Positions 45,916 to 55,018 are shown, counted from the first letter of the stretch. The stretch is DNA of 64,000 nt from Antiquaquibacter soli (GCF_030580675.1 NZ_JAUQUB010000001.1:1178001-1242000); one strand, 5' to 3'. Translations and numbers: made by a program. The notes: generated by a model not told the origin, from the sequence alone.

Positions 45916-46278
45916 ATGACCGACCACACACGCACGATCACCCGCGACTCTGACGACTGGCCGCAGGGCGCGCCCCGGTGGGCGACCTGCGCCGACCTCG
46001 AGGCGGGCGGCGGGCTGCGCTTCACTCGCGGCTGGACGATCCCCAGCATGCACCGCGGCGCGGAGCCGCTGATCGTGGTGTGCGTCGAGCAGGAGTGGAC
46101 GCCCAGCGCTGGCGGCTACGTGGCCGAGGCTCCGCGGGTCGCAGCTGGGGCCGGTGCCCTGTGGGCGGACTGGCGCGCGGTCGATGTGGCGGCAGCGCTG
46201 CGCGAGATCGCAGACGCGCTCGACCCGAACGCCGAGGGCGCGACCCTGCCCGCGATGGAGGAAGGCGAAGACGGATGA
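45916..46278 (+). CDS. Element protein of unknown function
   Basis: A 120-residue acidic protein (MTDHTRTITRDSDDWP at the start). The middle contains a beta-rich stretch EPLIVVCVEQEW and the C-terminus a helix VAAALREIADALD. GAAAGG precedes ATG 45916. The end overlaps the terminase-small-like gene by four bases. Similar short proteins occur in actinophage genomes, but I cannot assign a role. Confidence 0.65.
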   Translation: MTDHTRTITRDSDDWPQGAPRWATCADLEAGGGLRFTRGWTIPSMHRGAEPLIVVCVEQEWTPSAGGYVAEAPRVAAGAGALWADWRAVDVAAALREIADALDPNAEGATLPAMEEGEDG

Positions 46279-46859
46279 GCGCGGACGCAACCGCCGAAGC
46301 ACCCGACATCGCGCCGCACACCGGCCCACAGGGTCGCACGCCCCAGAGTGCGCCCGAGACGACGTGGGAGCCGGAGTTCGATGGGCAGCGCCCGCCCTTC
46401 GAACCCGGCAACAGTGCGGCGGTCAAGAGCGGGGCGCACTCTCAGCGCAAGGTCGAGGAGATCGCGAGGAAGGTCAGCGACGAACTGCTCGAACGCTTCC
46501 CCGTGGTTGCCGAATACCCCGAGACGCTGACTGCGCTGGCGCGGGTCGAGGGCATCACCCGGCTGCTCTTCTCGGACATCGTGACCAACGGTGCCTACGA
46601 CAAGAAGGGGCAGTTCCGCACCTCGCTGCTGGAACGGTACTTCACCGCGGAGAACACCGGAGCCAAGCTGCGCTCGTCGCTGGGGATGACCCCGCAGAGC
46701 GAGGCGCAAGTCGCCCGCGACCGTGCGGTGGCGGCGTCGAACACGGTGGACGTGCTGGGGGAGCTGATGAAGCAGGGGCGGGCGACCAAGGCCCAGAGTG
46801 CACCCCTCCCCGCCGACCGCGTAGTGCTCGACAGCGAGCCGAACGCTCCCGGTTCCTAG
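46275..46859 (+). CDS. Terminase small subunit-like protein
   Basis: A 194-residue protein. The stretch PPFEPGNSAAVKSGAHSQRK (around residues 40-59) resembles the N-terminal motif of actinophage terminase small subunits, and the helical region that follows (VVAEYPETLTALARVEGITR, then AENTGAKLRSSLGMTPQSEA) fits that family. Such proteins recognise phage DNA at the packaging start. ATG 46275 overlaps the preceding gene. The terminase large-subunit-like gene lies 1.7 kb downstream in the same direction, supporting the call; it remains an inference from motif and context. Confidence 0.62.
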   Translation: MSADATAEAPDIAPHTGPQGRTPQSAPETTWEPEFDGQRPPFEPGNSAAVKSGAHSQRKVEEIARKVSDELLERFPVVAEYPETLTALARVEGITRLLFSDIVTNGAYDKKGQFRTSLLERYFTAENTGAKLRSSLGMTPQSEAQVARDRAVAASNTVDVLGELMKQGRATKAQSAPLPADRVVLDSEPNAPGS

Positions 46860-46876
46860 AGGAAGGACGACCAATC

Positions 46877-47191
46877 ATGACCACGCCCCAGCCCGACGCG
46901 TACGACCTGCTGCGCACGCTCGCCGTCATCGAGACCTCGCGCTCGCGGGTTGCAGCAGCCCTCGCAAGACCATGCTCCGAGCATGAGGCCGCCCCCGGGG
47001 CGTACTGCTGGGGCTCTCGCCTCAGCGGCGTTCGTGGTGTCTGCGCCTCTCGCTACTCCCACGCGCTGCACGCGCCGAGCGCCCAAGCTGCGCCGCCGCG
47101 CACCGCTGCCCAGAGCGCGCCGACGCGCCTCGACTTCCGGCACCCCAACCGCCACCCCATGACCCCTATCCGTACCGGAGCCGCGCGATGA
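46877..47191 (+). CDS. Small Cys/His-containing element protein
   Basis: A 104-residue protein with the pattern CSEHEAAPGAYCW then GVCASRYSHAL near its middle, a plausible one-zinc site, followed by an Ala/Pro-rich tail. GAGGAAGG lies upstream of ATG 46877. The stop overlaps the next ATG by four bases. Proteins with this spacing are seen in phages of Microbacteriaceae; no function is known to me. Confidence 0.6.
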   Translation: MTTPQPDAYDLLRTLAVIETSRSRVAAALARPCSEHEAAPGAYCWGSRLSGVRGVCASRYSHALHAPSAQAAPPRTAAQSAPTRLDFRHPNRHPMTPIRTGAAR

Positions 47192-47532
47192 AGTACACGA
47201 TCGTTCGCCTACCTGCTCCCAAGACCGCCCGAACTGAGAAGTCGGGCAAGCCTCTCGTCACGGTCCTTCCTCCGAGGCATCCAAACGTGACGAGGGGAGA
47301 GGCCTCGTCCGTCGTGCGTCGGGAAGCGCACGGCGGACGGGTGCCCTCGGATGCCGACGGCCTCAACGCGGCGGAGCGCCAAGAGCTGGACCTGCTTGCC
47401 TTCGGCGCGAGCAGGACCAAGGACCGCAGGCGCGACCGCGCCGACGCGATCCGCGAGATCGCCGAATTCCAACTCGACCGGCTCGTTGACGAGTTCAACG
47501 GCGGGCCCACAACCAATAGGAGAGACCGATGA
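47188..47532 (+). CDS. Small basic element protein, function unknown
   Basis: A 114-residue basic protein with no recognisable domain. The first half is Pro/Lys/Arg rich; residues about 60-100 form a charged helix (AAERQELDLLAFGASRTKDR). Both ends overlap neighbouring genes by four bases, which is the main reason for calling it real. Confidence 0.58.
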   Translation: MKYTIVRLPAPKTARTEKSGKPLVTVLPPRHPNVTRGEASSVVRREAHGGRVPSDADGLNAAERQELDLLAFGASRTKDRRRDRADAIREIAEFQLDRLVDEFNGGPTTNRRDR

Positions 47533-48536
47533 CCGACGCCCTCACCCCCGCCGCGACTGCTGGCGCGCCTCGTAAGCGCCGACCCGCGCCGGTCACCGTC
47601 GCCGCAACCGTATGCCGGGTCTGCGGCAAGATCGTCAAGCGTCCCGACCCCTCGCGGGCCGAGACCGTGCTCGTGTACGGTCCCGAGTTCCGCTCCGCGC
47701 AGGCACGCGGCGTCCCCGCCTCGCCCGCGGAGGTCGCAGCTACGAGGTGCGACGAGTGCGCCGACCGGCGCAGGCTCGCAGCGTCCCTGTTGGCGCAGCA
47801 CCCGAGAGTGCAGCGCGCGCACGGCAGTGTCGCGCTCGACCGGCTCGACGCCGCGCTCGCGGCCCTCGACGTGGGCGGAGTGCTTCGTCGTGGTCGCCTC
47901 GTCAACGACCTCACCGCGACCGACGACGACCTCGCAGAGCTGATCCTCCGAATGGCAGCGCTCGGTGCCTTGGCGTCGTGGTCCTCGCGCGGTCAACTGG
48001 AGGGCGCGACGAAGCGGTGGGCGCATGTTCGCGCAGACCTCCTCGCAGATGTTCGCGCCGAGCAGACGCGGCTCGTGCGCAGACTCGTTGAGTTCCCTTT
48101 CCCCTTCACTCCCCCTGGGGCCGACGCGGGGGAGTGCGCAGGGTGCATGTTCTGCGGCGTCGGCACCCTGATGGTGAGGGAGAGCGAAGCGCTCGCGGCG
48201 TGGGGTGAGCAGCGCCGCGTCGATCCGAGCGTGCTCGGGGGCCGACACCGCCCGCAGCCAATCGCCGGACACCTCTGCCCTCCCTGCCGCCGCGCAGTCG
48301 AGCAGGTCGGAGCAATGGGCATCCCGGCGGTGCAGCGGGCGCTGCTCCGTCACTTCGGCTACACCGTGACGTTGGGCCGCGCACTCGACTTCCACGGCAG
48401 CCTCCGCGCATGGGTCGCGCTCAAGTCGGGGACACCCGCGAACCGCACTCCGTGGGCCCACATGGGGCCGAGCATGAAGGAGCAGCTGCTCGACCTAGAG
48501 CGGCGGGGGTTCATCGTCAAGGTGGCCCGGGCGTGA
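47529..48536 (+). CDS. Multi-CxxC zinc-binding element protein
   Basis: A 335-residue protein with four Cys clusters: VCRVCGK (about residue 28), RCDECADRR (about 73), ECAGCMFCG (about 200) and HLCPPC (about 250). The first and second pairs, and the third and fourth, are spaced like two separate zinc ribbons joined by a helical middle region. ATG 47529 and GTG 48533 of the next gene are both in four-base overlaps. Its place between the two terminase-like genes suggests a packaging or DNA-processing role, but I do not recognise the family. Confidence 0.65.
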   Translation: MTDALTPAATAGAPRKRRPAPVTVAATVCRVCGKIVKRPDPSRAETVLVYGPEFRSAQARGVPASPAEVAATRCDECADRRRLAASLLAQHPRVQRAHGSVALDRLDAALAALDVGGVLRRGRLVNDLTATDDDLAELILRMAALGALASWSSRGQLEGATKRWAHVRADLLADVRAEQTRLVRRLVEFPFPFTPPGADAGECAGCMFCGVGTLMVRESEALAAWGEQRRVDPSVLGGRHRPQPIAGHLCPPCRRAVEQVGAMGIPAVQRALLRHFGYTVTLGRALDFHGSLRAWVALKSGTPANRTPWAHMGPSMKEQLLDLERRGFIVKVARA

Positions 48537-49996
48537 ACGCACGACCACCCCTCGACCCGTCGGCGCTGCTCGCGGGGCTGGTGCTCGATGACCAGGGGAC
48601 GCGGTGGGGCGACATCGCGGAGCAGTTCCAACGAGACGACGCCTCAGCGATCCTCGCCGGTGTCGCGCCCGAGGACAGGCGGCTGCACTTCCTCACGCGC
48701 CCGCGCGGTGGCAGCAAGACCACCGACCTCGCCGCTGTGCTGCTCGTCGTGCTGCTCACCCAAGCGCCGCGTCGGTCAACCAGTCACGCCTACGCCCGCG
48801 ATCAGGACCAAGCAGGCCTGCTTCTCGACGCGCTACGTGCGCTCGCCGAGCGGTCCGGTCTCGCATTGCTGCTCGATATTGGGGTCGCGACTGTGACCGT
48901 GAAGGCGAGCGGCGCGAGGCTGCGCGTCGAGTCGGCAGACGCGGGGAGCGCATTTGGCCGCATCCCGTACTTCGTCGTCGTGGACGAGGTGGCGCAGTGG
49001 CCCACTACCCGGCAAGCTCGGACGCTCTGGGAAGCGCTCACCTCGGGACTGCCGAAGCGAAGGGACTCACGCCTCGTGGTGCTGACCACGGCAGGCGACC
49101 CGGCGCACTGGGCTGGTCGTGTGATCGGCGGCGCGCGTCAGTCCGACCGGTGGCGTGTCTCGGAGGTGCCCGGACCGCTCCCGTGGGCGGACCCTCACGA
49201 CCTCGCGGAGCAACGACGGCTGCTGCCCGAGTCTGCCTTCGCTCGGTTGCACCTCAACCGCTGGACTGCTGCCGAGGACAGGCTCGTGAGTCTCGACGAC
49301 CTTCGCGCGTGCGTCACCCTCGACGGGCCACTCGACCACGACCCTGCGCACCGGTACGTGATCGGGCTTGACCTCGGACTTAAGAACGACAGGACGGTCC
49401 TCTCTATTGCGCACTCCGAGCGCCGCGACGGCGGAGCCCCACGAGTGGTGCTCGACCGGATCGCGGTGCTGCAGGGCACCAAGAATCGCCCGGTGCAGCT
49501 GGACGACGTGGAGCGGCTGACGCTCGAAGCGAGCCGGTCGTATGGTCACGCTCGCGTCAGGCTAGACCCGTGGCAGGCCGTCGGCCTCGCACAACGGCTC
49601 CGAGAGCGAGGGGTGACGGTGGAGGAGTGGACGTTCTCCGCTCAGTCCGTCGGCAGGCTGGGCCAGACACTCCACCTGCTGCTGCGCGACCACAGGCTCG
49701 CGCTGCCCGACGACCAAGAACTTCTCGACGAGCTGATGACGGTGCGTCTCCGCGAGTCAGCCCCGGGCGTCTACCGACTCGACCACGACGCAGGTCAGCA
49801 TGACGACCGCGCCGTCAGTCTCGGGCTGGCAGCGCTCGCGCTGACCGAGCGCACGGTGTCTGACCTCGGCGGGTTCAGCGACATCAACGCGGTCGCCGCG
49901 TCGATGGGCATCCTGAACATCAGGGCCCATCGACAGGACGTGCAAACGCCGTACTCATCTAGGATTCCGCGGCAACAACAATTGGGGCGCAGATAG
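48533..49996 (+). CDS. Terminase large subunit-like ATPase/nuclease
   Basis: A 487-residue protein with the two-domain layout of phage packaging motors. The ATPase half shows a Walker A-like RPRGGSKTTD with K62 and Walker B VVVDEVAQW with D151-E152. The RNase H-fold nuclease half shows the first acidic residue D280 in VIGLDLGLKND and the late acidic pair D424-D425 in GQHDDRAVS. It lacks any nearby portal or capsid gene. It may package element DNA into helper-phage capsids, or be a remnant. The 93 bases after it contain no gene. Confidence 0.75.
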   Translation: MNARPPLDPSALLAGLVLDDQGTRWGDIAEQFQRDDASAILAGVAPEDRRLHFLTRPRGGSKTTDLAAVLLVVLLTQAPRRSTSHAYARDQDQAGLLLDALRALAERSGLALLLDIGVATVTVKASGARLRVESADAGSAFGRIPYFVVVDEVAQWPTTRQARTLWEALTSGLPKRRDSRLVVLTTAGDPAHWAGRVIGGARQSDRWRVSEVPGPLPWADPHDLAEQRRLLPESAFARLHLNRWTAAEDRLVSLDDLRACVTLDGPLDHDPAHRYVIGLDLGLKNDRTVLSIAHSERRDGGAPRVVLDRIAVLQGTKNRPVQLDDVERLTLEASRSYGHARVRLDPWQAVGLAQRLRERGVTVEEWTFSAQSVGRLGQTLHLLLRDHRLALPDDQELLDELMTVRLRESAPGVYRLDHDAGQHDDRAVSLGLAALALTERTVSDLGGFSDINAVAASMGILNIRAHRQDVQTPYSSRIPRQQQLGRR

Positions 49997-50089
49997 CGCG
50001 TTCGTTGATGATGCCCCGCGCGGGGCGCGCCCCGAGCCCGAGTGTCTCCTGACCTGAGTAGTGTTCGCTTCGAAGGAAGGAGCCCCACA

Positions 50090-51079
50090 ATGCCTACAGA
50101 AGTGCCCGGCATTTCCCGAACCTCCGGCGCAGTGAGTTTGAGCTACTACGAGGAAACTGGAATCGGACCTGCCTTGATCGAGGGCGGACTCTTTCGGGAG
50201 ATCCTTGTTTGGGCTCTATCGGATGCCGACGCGCTTGTACCTCCCGGCGTGGTTTGGCGAATCCACTTCACGGGGGACATGGTAACGAGCGTCGCTGAAC
50301 TGAACGGGACTAGCGAAGGTGAGACCTACACTCTCGACCGGGGCGCGAACGTGGTTGCGGGCAAGACGATCAAGCAACCCGACGGGTCCTTTGACGTCGT
50401 TGTTTCATTCGACGTCTGGAATGTCGCAGTTAGCGAAGACATAGACCACTCCGTTCAAGAAATGGCGTTGACTCTGCGGCACACGCTGATGCACGAGGCC
50501 GGCCATGTTGCCATCGACGCAAGGGGAGAGGACGCGCTCGACTTGATCGATGACGTCGACGGCCTTGACCGAGCCTCCGTCGAGTGGGCAAGACACCTCG
50601 GATTCATGCTTGAGGACTACCGAATTGAGCTCGCGCTTCACTCGTTGGCTCCAAACCAGATCCCGCGAGTCTCGATGATCAGCGAGGATCTTGCTCTATT
50701 CGACGCCGAACGGTCGAGGTCGCAACGTGTAGGAGCCGAAGGCCGGTTCGTTGAGGGGCGGGAGGTCATGCTCAAGGCCATGGTCGACCTAACTCGCGTT
50801 CTCGCCTACCTTGCAGCAGAGTGCGTTGACCCCGTACCGACGCTGGTGGGGGCCGATCTAGAGCGGTGGAATCGATTCGTCGCCCCGACTTGGGAATCTT
50901 GGGTGGCAGCTTACGGGGCGGCGTTACCTGCCACCCAACCGATGGCTCGGACTGAGATCATCGAGATCATTCGAACACTTTCTCGACTCGCCCCGGCGAT
51001 GCTCAGCTCAGTTGGCTTCGAAAGAACCTTTGAGGGCGACAACGAGGCAGTTTGGTGGCTGCGGTCCTTCGAATGGTAG
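50090..51079 (+). CDS. Putative HExxH metallopeptidase-like protein (cargo gene 1)
   Basis: A 329-residue protein. The zinc-peptidase motif HEAGH is at residues 135-139 within ALTLRHTLMHEAGHVAID; an acidic cluster FMLEDYRIE at 173-180 could provide the third zinc ligand. The N-terminal 110 residues look beta-rich, the C-terminal 140 helical. AAGGAAGGAG lies seven bases before ATG 50090. Codons are clearly less GC-rich than in the rest of the window (many GAA, GAT, AGT, ATT), suggesting separate acquisition. It is 37 bases upstream of the nuclease-like gene, so the two probably form an operon. I recognise no family; a protease that cuts a host, phage or partner protein is inferred only from the motif. 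Confidence 0.68.
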   Translation: MPTEVPGISRTSGAVSLSYYEETGIGPALIEGGLFREILVWALSDADALVPPGVVWRIHFTGDMVTSVAELNGTSEGETYTLDRGANVVAGKTIKQPDGSFDVVVSFDVWNVAVSEDIDHSVQEMALTLRHTLMHEAGHVAIDARGEDALDLIDDVDGLDRASVEWARHLGFMLEDYRIELALHSLAPNQIPRVSMISEDLALFDAERSRSQRVGAEGRFVEGREVMLKAMVDLTRVLAYLAAECVDPVPTLVGADLERWNRFVAPTWESWVAAYGAALPATQPMARTEIIEIIRTLSRLAPAMLSSVGFERTFEGDNEAVWWLRSFEW

Positions 51080-51116
51080 GCACAGTGGAGCTTGACGCTG
51101 AGGGCAGGGGAGACGA

Positions 51117-53480
51117 ATGACGTCACTCGAGGTTAGTTTTGCTTCCGCGAGGCTGGTGCTACGCCCTCCTCGGGTAGTGATCATGTTTGCAGACGATGAC
51201 CACTGGCGAGACTGGGCGATGTTGGCGCTTGCGACAGCGTCCGACTATTGGGGTGGTGGCGGCTTCATTCTCGTTCCCTACGATCGTGCAAGTGGAGAGC
51301 CCTCGCCCCACTTCCGCGAAGTAGTGCGTTCCTATGACCCGGATCACATCGTCACGCTTGAAGTCGGGGCGACACAGATGGATGAGTGGTATCCGGGATA
51401 CATCCAGATTTCGGGAGTCAAGGACGAGGCCGAACATGCCCGCCTTGTTCGAACAATCCACGGCGGGGTGGATGACGCCAACGGACTTCGCGCGAGAAGC
51501 CTTGTCGCTTCTTGGTGCTCACCATTTCGGTCCATTCGCTTGACCCGCGATGCGGATACCCGGCAGCGCGAGACAATCACCAAGCTTGGGCGCGCGGACC
51601 GATCGGACCGGTACCGTCGCGGGCTAACTGTCGCGCCCCTGCCTTCATCGACATCCAGAGTCGCCGCGTCTGCAAGCTGGCGCTCGGACGTCGGGCTCGC
51701 AGCTGCCGCGAAGGTGGGTGTTGCCGACTCCGAATCGACTGAACGCGGCGAGCCAGAACTCGACAGCATCGGCTGGATGACCAAGCCCTTTGGGGAACCA
51801 CCTGTCTCGCTCCTGTGGACCACGGCGGAGCCGAGCCAGACAACTGATGAGCCTGATTGGTGGTTCCGCGCCAACCAGGGGCTTATCCAAGTCTCACGGT
51901 CCTTTACTCGCGACAAGGGATCGGTAGTAGTCGGCGACACAGGTACTGACTTCGCGCTGGCGCTCGCGTATGACCGGATTCTCGGGCGGGGTGTTTGGCT
52001 GCCCTCCGCCGTCCTCGGTAGCGCAGACATCATGAGGCGCCAGGTTCGACCCGCAGTGCAATCACTGATTGCGGATCTACAGCAAGACGCTTCCAGCTTG
52101 GTTGTGTGCTCAACTTCAGTACCCGCACGGAAAGTTGCTCGGATATCCGAATCGCTTCAGAAGCACGAGTACGGCTTCGAGACTGAAGTCGATAGAGAAA
52201 CCGTCCAGTTGCGATTCGCCGACACCGGTCGAAGCCCGTTGTTCTACGTGGTTGATGATCACGTCGGTGCATCCGTCTTTCTGCCGATGGCCCAAGACGA
52301 AGATGGGACGCTGAACGCACTCACCGGGCTGGAAACGCCGATACCAAGCGAGCTGATGTATAGCGTTGGCTCAGGAAAGGTCCCATATTGGTACGTCGAG
52401 GTCGGCATGTCGGGCGATCATGCCCCGCGGGCGCGGGACATTCCGGCGAGTCGACTCACAATCGAAAGCGGAACTTTTCCCGAGGTCCAGCTACGCGCGA
52501 GCGCTGACGGCGTAACCTTCGATCCGTCCTCGATGGGCTTTGTCCCCGGGGGATCATTGCTTCCGGGACGCATCGGCCGCCCACGCCTTCGGTCTCTATC
52601 GTTGCGCGCTTGGGTCGAGGGGATGGCGGCTGCCGAGGGACTCGGGGTGAGGCTCTCCACGCCGGGTCGACAGGCTGAGCTTGTCAGAAGGCGCATAGGT
52701 TCACGACGTGATCTCTTGGACCTTGTGGCGGGCCCCAGCCTGTCGATGCTGAGAGCGTTCATCCCCTACGAGAGGCGGCCCGACTCGCGTGATCCGGACA
52801 CCGTCGTACTCGGACTCGATCCATATCTTTCGTTTGGTGGTATCAAGAACCTGCTATTGGATTCGGAAGAGAGAACGATCGAGGTCATCGACGTACTCAC
52901 CTCTGCGCGACTGCTTCGGCGTGGATTGATCCTGAACTGCTCCGAGTGCGGTCGTCCCTCGTTCCTCGACGCTGACAGGCTGGGCCAGCAGTACGAGTGT
53001 CCACAGTGCGCCACCATGAACACCTTGACCTCTGACCGTTGGCGACTAGGGAGCGAACCGCGTTGGTTCTTCGATCTCTATGCAACCTTCCGTGAGCTGC
53101 TTGCCTCTCACGGTGATGTGCCGATTCTCGCCTCAGCAGCACTCAGCCAAAGAGCTCGCGGATACTTGGATACTCCCGAGCTTGAGTTCTTTGAGCTGGA
53201 TGGTGGCAAGACCGTTGCGGAGATTGACGTCATCTCAAGCGTCAACGGTGAGGTGATCGTGGTTGAGGCGAAGTCTTCGAACGAGTTTTCCCGAGGCAAG
53301 CGGGTTGACCAAGTGAAGAAGCTGCTCCGTATCGCAGAAGTGCTCCGAGCAGATCGAATAGTGCTTGCGACGCTTCAAGATTCTTGGAAACCCGGAGATG
53401 TAGAGCACCTCGCCAAGGAAGCAGCGAAGTCCGCTCCCTTCCCCTTGCACACCGAAGTTCTAGCCGCGCTCGGGCGTTGA
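51117..53480 (+). CDS. Large protein with zinc ribbon and PD-(D/E)XK nuclease motif (cargo gene 2)
   Basis: A 787-residue protein. The N-terminus (about 1-140) contains VVIMFADDDHWRDWAMLALA, a GGGGFILVPYD turn and RSYDPDHIVTLEV, an alpha/beta-like domain I do not recognise. The middle 450 residues are also unassigned. A zinc ribbon has Cys608, 611, 628 and 631 (NCSECG, ECPQC). The C-terminal domain has a restriction-endonuclease-like core: E702, D704 and then E717-A-K719 in EIDVISSVNG and VIVVEAKSS, followed by a helical end. GGGGAGACGA precedes ATG 51117. Codon use is AT-richer like its partner. It is the last gene before attR, a common place for defence cargo. Confidence 0.72.
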   Translation: MTSLEVSFASARLVLRPPRVVIMFADDDHWRDWAMLALATASDYWGGGGFILVPYDRASGEPSPHFREVVRSYDPDHIVTLEVGATQMDEWYPGYIQISGVKDEAEHARLVRTIHGGVDDANGLRARSLVASWCSPFRSIRLTRDADTRQRETITKLGRADRSDRYRRGLTVAPLPSSTSRVAASASWRSDVGLAAAAKVGVADSESTERGEPELDSIGWMTKPFGEPPVSLLWTTAEPSQTTDEPDWWFRANQGLIQVSRSFTRDKGSVVVGDTGTDFALALAYDRILGRGVWLPSAVLGSADIMRRQVRPAVQSLIADLQQDASSLVVCSTSVPARKVARISESLQKHEYGFETEVDRETVQLRFADTGRSPLFYVVDDHVGASVFLPMAQDEDGTLNALTGLETPIPSELMYSVGSGKVPYWYVEVGMSGDHAPRARDIPASRLTIESGTFPEVQLRASADGVTFDPSSMGFVPGGSLLPGRIGRPRLRSLSLRAWVEGMAAAEGLGVRLSTPGRQAELVRRRIGSRRDLLDLVAGPSLSMLRAFIPYERRPDSRDPDTVVLGLDPYLSFGGIKNLLLDSEERTIEVIDVLTSARLLRRGLILNCSECGRPSFLDADRLGQQYECPQCATMNTLTSDRWRLGSEPRWFFDLYATFRELLASHGDVPILASAALSQRARGYLDTPELEFFELDGGKTVAEIDVISSVNGEVIVVEAKSSNEFSRGKRVDQVKKLLRIAEVLRADRIVLATLQDSWKPGDVEHLAKEAAKSAPFPLHTEVLAALGR

Positions 53481-53629
53481 GTGCGATTCGACAAGAGTCG
53501 ATGTAGGCGGTGCAACACCTCCGACCCATGCACCGTTGTTGCACAGCCTGCGCGGCACCACATTCCCAAGTGCCGCAAGAGACGGCACGATAGCTCACAA
53601 AACAACCGGAAACCGCGAGGCTAGACGTC
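53481..53629. other. Non-coding right end of the element with integrase arm-site candidates
   Basis: No gene is visible. GTTGCACA occurs at 53538-53545 and its core inverted at 53511-53516; the same octamer is present twice near attL at 40825-40832 and 40837-40844. These are plausible arm-type binding sites for the integrase. Confidence 0.5.
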
Positions 53630-53673
53630 ACTGGGGGTCAAGGGGTCGCAGGTTCAAATCCTGTCAGCCCGAC
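53630..53673 (+). repeat. attR: 44-bp direct repeat, right copy
   Basis: Identical to 40686-40729. It contains only the 3' half of tRNA-Pro and so cannot encode a tRNA; it marks the right border of the element. Confidence 0.95.
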
Positions 53674-53678
53674 TCAAC

Positions 53679-53712
53679 GAGAAACGGACCGCCCTCCGGC
53701 GGTCCGTTTCTC
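53679..53712 (+). terminator. Terminator, probably the original tRNA-Pro terminator
   Basis: Perfect 15-base arms GAGAAACGGACCGCC (53679-53693) and GGCGGTCCGTTTCTC (53698-53712) with a CTCC loop, five bases after attR. Before the insertion it would have lain directly behind the tRNA gene. The 147 bases from here to the next gene hold nothing else I can name. Confidence 0.9.
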
Positions 53713-53859
53713 GTTCCTGGCGTAGTGACAGCGGGGTCGCCATCGCGCCGGTTCCGGCGCATCGCCCTCACCGATAGCCGCCACCTCCCCGTGACCGCGA
53801 TGTGACGGCCGTGCCGATGGGGCGCAGCCCGACCCGCAGCCCGACCCAGTACCCGACGA

Positions 53860-54879
53860 TCAACCACCGAGTGCGGGCAGCACGTCCCGCACGATGCTGC
53901 CGAGCATCCGTGCGTTCAGGTCCACGCCGAGCTTGTTCGGCACCGTGACGAGGAGGGTGTCGGCGGCGGCGACCGCGGCATCCTGAGCGAGCTCCTCGGC
54001 GATCCGGTCGGGCTCGCCGATGTAGCTGCGGCCGAAGCGGGAGAGGGCCCCGTCGAGCACGCCCACTTGGTCGCTGCTGTCGGCCTGAGCGCGCAGCCCG
54101 AAGTAGTACCGCGTCTCGTCGTCGATGATCGGCAGGATGCTGCGGCTCACCGACACGCGCGGCTCGTGCTGCCATCCCGCCGCCGCCCACGCACTGCGGT
54201 ACCTCTCGATCTGCTCCGCTTGGAGCTCGTCGAAGGGAACGCCGGTGTCCTCGGTGAGCAGTGTCGAGCTCATGAGGTTCATTCCCTCGGTGCCCGTCCA
54301 CTCGGCGGTCGCGCGGGTGCCGGAGCCCCACCAGATGCGCTCCGCGAGCCCGGGCGACTGCGGTTGGATCGCGAGCCCGCCGGACACCCCGGTCATGCGG
54401 GGGTCGGATCGGGCGATGGATGCCCCGGCGATCGCCTCCCGGAACTCGGCGGTGTGGCGGCGCGCCATGTCCGCGTCATCCTGTCCCTCGGCGGGGACGA
54501 AGCCGAAGGACTCGTAGCCGGCCAGCGCCGTCTCGGGCGAGCCCCGGCTCAGTCCCAGCTGCAGGCGGCCGTCGCTGATGAGGTCTGTCGCGGCGGCGTT
54601 CTCCGCCATCGCGAGGGGGTTCTCGTACCGCATGTCGATGACGGCGGTGCCCATCTCGATGGTCGATGTTCGGGCCGCGATCGCGGCGAGAAGCGGGAAC
54701 GGCGACGCGAGCTGCCGGGCGAAGTGGTGCACGCGCAGGAACGCGCCGTGGGCACCGAGCTCTTCGGCGGCGACGGCGAGCTCGACGGTCTGCTGGAGCG
54801 CGTCCCGGGCGTCGCGTACGAGCGACCCCGGCACAGCCTGGTAGTGCCCGAACGTGAGGAACCCGATCCGTTTCGCCAT
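53860..54879 (-). CDS. LLM-class flavin-dependent oxidoreductase
   Basis: A 339-residue luciferase-like monooxygenase of the group 1 type. Typical stretches are RIGFLTFGHYQAVPGS at the N-terminus, ELGAHGAFLRVHHFARQLASPFP, EMGTAVIDMRYENPL and DGRLQLGLSRGSPE. It should use reduced FMN or F420 to oxidise an unknown small molecule. ATG 54879 fits the usual N-terminus; the longer ORF upstream is non-coding in style. It is divergent from the DUF4397 gene. Confidence 0.88.
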   Translation of the reverse strand: MAKRIGFLTFGHYQAVPGSLVRDARDALQQTVELAVAAEELGAHGAFLRVHHFARQLASPFPLLAAIAARTSTIEMGTAVIDMRYENPLAMAENAAATDLISDGRLQLGLSRGSPETALAGYESFGFVPAEGQDDADMARRHTAEFREAIAGASIARSDPRMTGVSGGLAIQPQSPGLAERIWWGSGTRATAEWTGTEGMNLMSSTLLTEDTGVPFDELQAEQIERYRSAWAAAGWQHEPRVSVSRSILPIIDDETRYYFGLRAQADSSDQVGVLDGALSRFGRSYIGEPDRIAEELAQDAAVAAADTLLVTVPNKLGVDLNARMLGSIVRDVLPALGG

Positions 54880-55018
54880 GCCTCTATCAGCGCTCGATGG
54901 GTCCGCGGCATTCCCGGGGCGACGCTCAAAAAAAGTTCCAGGACGGTGCATCCGAACCGAGTGCCCTGCGGGAAGTACTCCATGACGAGCGAAAAGGTCG
55001 CTCGAATGAGAGGACATC

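Noticed and set aside
45077-45919. Plus-strand ORF starting MSDCYSCYW through the repeat array
   Set aside because: Its first part is encoded by the TGCTACT repeats and the rest overlaps the better-supported minus-strand membrane gene at 45227-45706; it has no recognisable domain. A short product from the first codons cannot be fully excluded.
40862-53480. A complete prophage
   Set aside because: No portal, capsid, tail, holin or endolysin could be recognised; only integration, regulation, replication and terminase-like genes are seen.
53630-53703. A second tRNA-Pro gene at attR
   Set aside because: Only the 3' half matches; the D-arm and 5' acceptor strand are missing, so it is an attachment-site remnant.
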